Shown in pieces: positions 14,057 to 15,463 of a stretch of 15,463 nucleotides of DNA. The position numbers and the translations under genes are program-made. The stretch is from Bacillota bacterium. Its GTDB lineage: Bacteria; Bacillota; Clostridia; Clostridiales; Clostridiaceae. The first letter of the stretch is position 1, and each line of letters opens with the position of its first letter. The stretch covers positions 1 through 15,463 of the forward strand of contig JAUZPI010000089.1 of assembly GCA_030706015.1 (NCBI GenBank), written 5' to 3'. Below the pieces are notes generated by a model that saw only the letters and a list, made by a program, of their open reading frames with translations, made no database searches and was not told the DNA's origin.

Positions 14057-14827
14057 TTATTGATTAGAACACAATTCTTTAGGAGGTGAACTTATGGTAA
14101 TTTCTTTTTCCAGTTTTGCATTATTCAATGGCAAATTTTCTTGAGAAGAAAAAGACTTAGGACTAAAACTCTGCGGAACCTCCTCTTCTGATAATAAGTC
14201 CATTGCTATATATGTTTGTGCAACAAGTTCGCTGCAAAATTCAGTATGTAAATTTAATAAATATGGCTTTTTTTCTAATTTTTCAACGATGAATTTTAAG
14301 CCAGTATTCTCAATGCTTTTTACTATAAGTGTGCTGTTATAAGAAATCCTCTTTTTAAATAATCTATTTATAGCGTTCATTATTTTTCCAATAATATACT
14401 CTAAGAACAGTTGAGGTTCTGTTGGAAAATTATCATTATGCACCTTATTAATAAATTGTTTCAAGCTATCCATCATTTTAGCTGTTCTCTCAGTATCCAA
14501 TTTACGCACCACAACTAAATAATTATAGGACTTTAAGAGATTTAAAACCTCATCAAGATATACAATTTCTGGTCCATAATCTTTAGACTCTATTTCTACA
14601 TCCTCTATATTAAGCTTAGGCGTTGAGTGCCAAAGCAAAGGCCTATTTCCACACTTCTCTGAGAGACCAATATCAGATGGGTGCACTATCATTCCAACGT
14701 GTGTCCAAGGTGTATTCTCTAGAGTCTCAATTAACTTACTAACGCTCTCTCCTCCATGAAATAGAATAATATCTCCGGTTTTTAAAGAAGCTTCAATATC
14801 TCCATAGACTTCATTTGTATTAAACAT
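14057..14827 (-). CDS. Permuted papain-fold cysteine hydrolase-like protein (YiiX/C92, NlpC/P60-related)
   Basis: In this 256-residue protein KTGDIILFHG (16-25) is followed by WTHVGMIV (41-48, His43), and much later by TEFCSELVAQ (195-204, Cys198). The order GD, His, then Cys is that of the circularly permuted NlpC/P60 group represented by YiiX/YaeF, whose members are thought to cleave amide or ester bonds in peptides, murein or lipids. No signal peptide or membrane segment is seen, so it probably acts in the cytoplasm or at the inner face of the membrane. A Ser/Pro-rich tail follows residue 215. I chose the ATG at 14825-14827 because GGAGG lies 5 nt upstream; a start at 14863 would include that site. 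It is first in the operon with the sensor kinase and radical SAM genes. The substrate is unknown. Confidence 0.75.
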   Translation of the reverse strand: MFNTNEVYGDIEASLKTGDIILFHGGESVSKLIETLENTPWTHVGMIVHPSDIGLSEKCGNRPLLWHSTPKLNIEDVEIESKDYGPEIVYLDEVLNLLKSYNYLVVVRKLDTERTAKMMDSLKQFINKVHNDNFPTEPQLFLEYIIGKIMNAINRLFKKRISYNSTLIVKSIENTGLKFIVEKLEKKPYLLNLHTEFCSELVAQTYIAMDLLSEEEVPQSFSPKSFSSQENLPLNNAKLEKEITISSPPKELCSNQ

Positions 14828-14890
14828 GTCTTCCTCCATTAAAAATTTTTCTTGCAGACTCAAATGTAATTTGATACAGTATTTATATAT

Positions 14891-14920
14891 TTGTTAAAAT
14901 TATACCATATACGACATAAA
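14891..14920 (+). promoter_or_regulatory. Possible response regulator promoter
   Basis: TTGTTA (14891-14896) and CATAAA (14915-14920) are spaced 18 bp apart. The match is weak and overlaps the minus-strand promoter, so the two directions could compete. Confidence 0.3.
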
Positions 14921-14927
14921 TACACAA
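14899..14927 (-). promoter_or_regulatory. Promoter of the hydrolase-kinase-radical SAM operon
   Basis: On the minus strand TATAAT (14899-14904) is preceded by TGG, giving an extended -10. A weak -35, TTGTGT (14922-14927), lies 17 bp upstream. The leader is about 65 nt. Confidence 0.65.
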
Positions 14928-14935
14928 TTATTGTG
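14923..14935. promoter_or_regulatory. Palindrome CACAAT-T-ATTGTG in the shared promoter region
   Basis: This perfect 13-bp palindrome overlaps the -35 of the minus-strand operon and lies about 46 bp before the response regulator ATG. It is a candidate operator controlling both directions. Confidence 0.45.
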
Positions 14936-14980
14936 GTTTTAATCCAAACTAAACTTTAGGTAGTACTTGGAAAGTAGGTG

Positions 14981-15463
14981 ATGAAAATAAAAGCTATCTT
15001 GGTGGATGACGAAAACATTGCTTTAGATTCTTTGGCTGAGGCTTTAGAAGGCATTTCAAGTATTGAGATTATCGAAAAATACACTTCACCAATACGATTT
15101 CTCGAAGAATTATCTATAAAAAAGCCCGATGTAGTTTTTTTAGATATACAAATGCCTATCATTAACGGTTTCTCCGTTGCAGAAGAAATTATTCAAATGA
15201 ACATCAATACAATGATTGTATTCGTAACCGCATATGATGAATATGCCATTAAGGCTTTCGAAATAAATGCAATTGATTATGTTTTAAAACCTATCTCAAA
15301 GGTAAGAATAGAATCCACTGTAAATCGAATTTTCAAAAACATGGAGAAGGGTATAAAGAATACTAAGGCAATTGAAGAAATAAGTCATAATAGTTTAAAG
15401 AAAAGCATAAAAAAAGTTACAGTATGGAGAGACGAACGCATTTTTCTTATTAGTCCTATAGAA
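14981..15463 (+). CDS. LytTR-type response regulator, N-terminal part (cut by window edge)
   Basis: The first 161 codons are present. The receiver domain is complete: acidic pocket VDDEN (Asp9, Asp10), phosphoacceptor Asp55 in FLDIQMP, Thr83 in FVTAYDEYA, and Lys103 in YVLKPIS. The run YDEYAIKAFEINAIDYVLKP is characteristic of regulators with a LytTR DNA-binding domain. Residues after about 140 (KKVTVWRDERIFLI) look like the first strand of that domain. Partner: the sensor kinase at 12146-14041, encoded divergently, whose kinase type normally pairs with LytTR regulators. GGAAAG (14969-14974) lies 6 nt before the ATG. Likely targets are its own promoter region and the divergent operon (inference). 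The C-terminus is outside the window, so the output domain is not fully seen. Confidence 0.9.
   Translation, partial: MKIKAILVDDENIALDSLAEALEGISSIEIIEKYTSPIRFLEELSIKKPDVVFLDIQMPIINGFSVAEEIIQMNINTMIVFVTAYDEYAIKAFEINAIDYVLKPISKVRIESTVNRIFKNMEKGIKNTKAIEEISHNSLKKSIKKVTVWRDERIFLISPIE

Noticed and set aside
14956..15162. Minus-strand frame of 68 codons opposite the response regulator
   Set aside because: Antisense to an unmistakable receiver domain, with no supporting start signal.

Overview
The window looks like chromosome of a low-GC Firmicute, most likely a Clostridium: AT-rich DNA, strong AGGAGG-type ribosome binding sites, TTG starts, a PolC-type replicative polymerase and a GatCAB amidotransferase operon. 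No database search was possible. Family names come from motifs I recognise and operator or RNA calls come from reading the bases.

Layout. (1) 1-1285: the start of a gatC-gatA operon (minus strand; gatA runs off the left edge) facing a divergent TetR-family regulator. Two 27-bp near-identical palindromic boxes bracket the gatC promoter, and one abuts the tetR promoter, so the regulator probably controls both. (2) 1432-3356: two diverged paralogous small membrane proteins of unknown function face away from each other. Both appear to start with TTG, and they are separated by about 760 bp that contains a GC-richer, foldable block (about 2105-2340), a candidate structured RNA. (3) 3312-5455: a two-gene operon encoding an Sfp-type phosphopantetheinyl transferase and a type II (editing) thioesterase, the helper enzymes of non-ribosomal peptide or polyketide synthesis, with no synthase in view. 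Its leader is long and holds two spaced palindromes and an ownerless Shine-Dalgarno sequence. (4) 5282-6161: an Uma2/DUF820 nuclease-like gene enclosed by two 50-bp direct repeats (45/50 identical), each a terminator hairpin; this looks like a duplicated or inserted cassette. (5) 6193-10545: full-length polC. (6) 10740-11042: a truncated FMN-binding, NimA-like gene that stops after 52 codons directly at a bidirectional terminator. (7) 11121-15463: a three-gene minus-strand operon (permuted papain-fold hydrolase, 7TMR-DISM sensor histidine kinase, YydG-like radical SAM enzyme) divergent from a LytTR-type response regulator that is cut by the right edge.

The most interesting unit is (7). A two-component system shares a promoter region with a radical SAM enzyme that resembles peptide-modifying enzymes and with a cysteine-hydrolase-like protein. 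This suggests a signal-controlled peptide- or envelope-modifying pathway whose substrate is not visible here. Second are the candidate RNA at 2105-2340, the terminator-flanked Uma2 cassette, and the paired operators on the gatCAB/tetR promoters.
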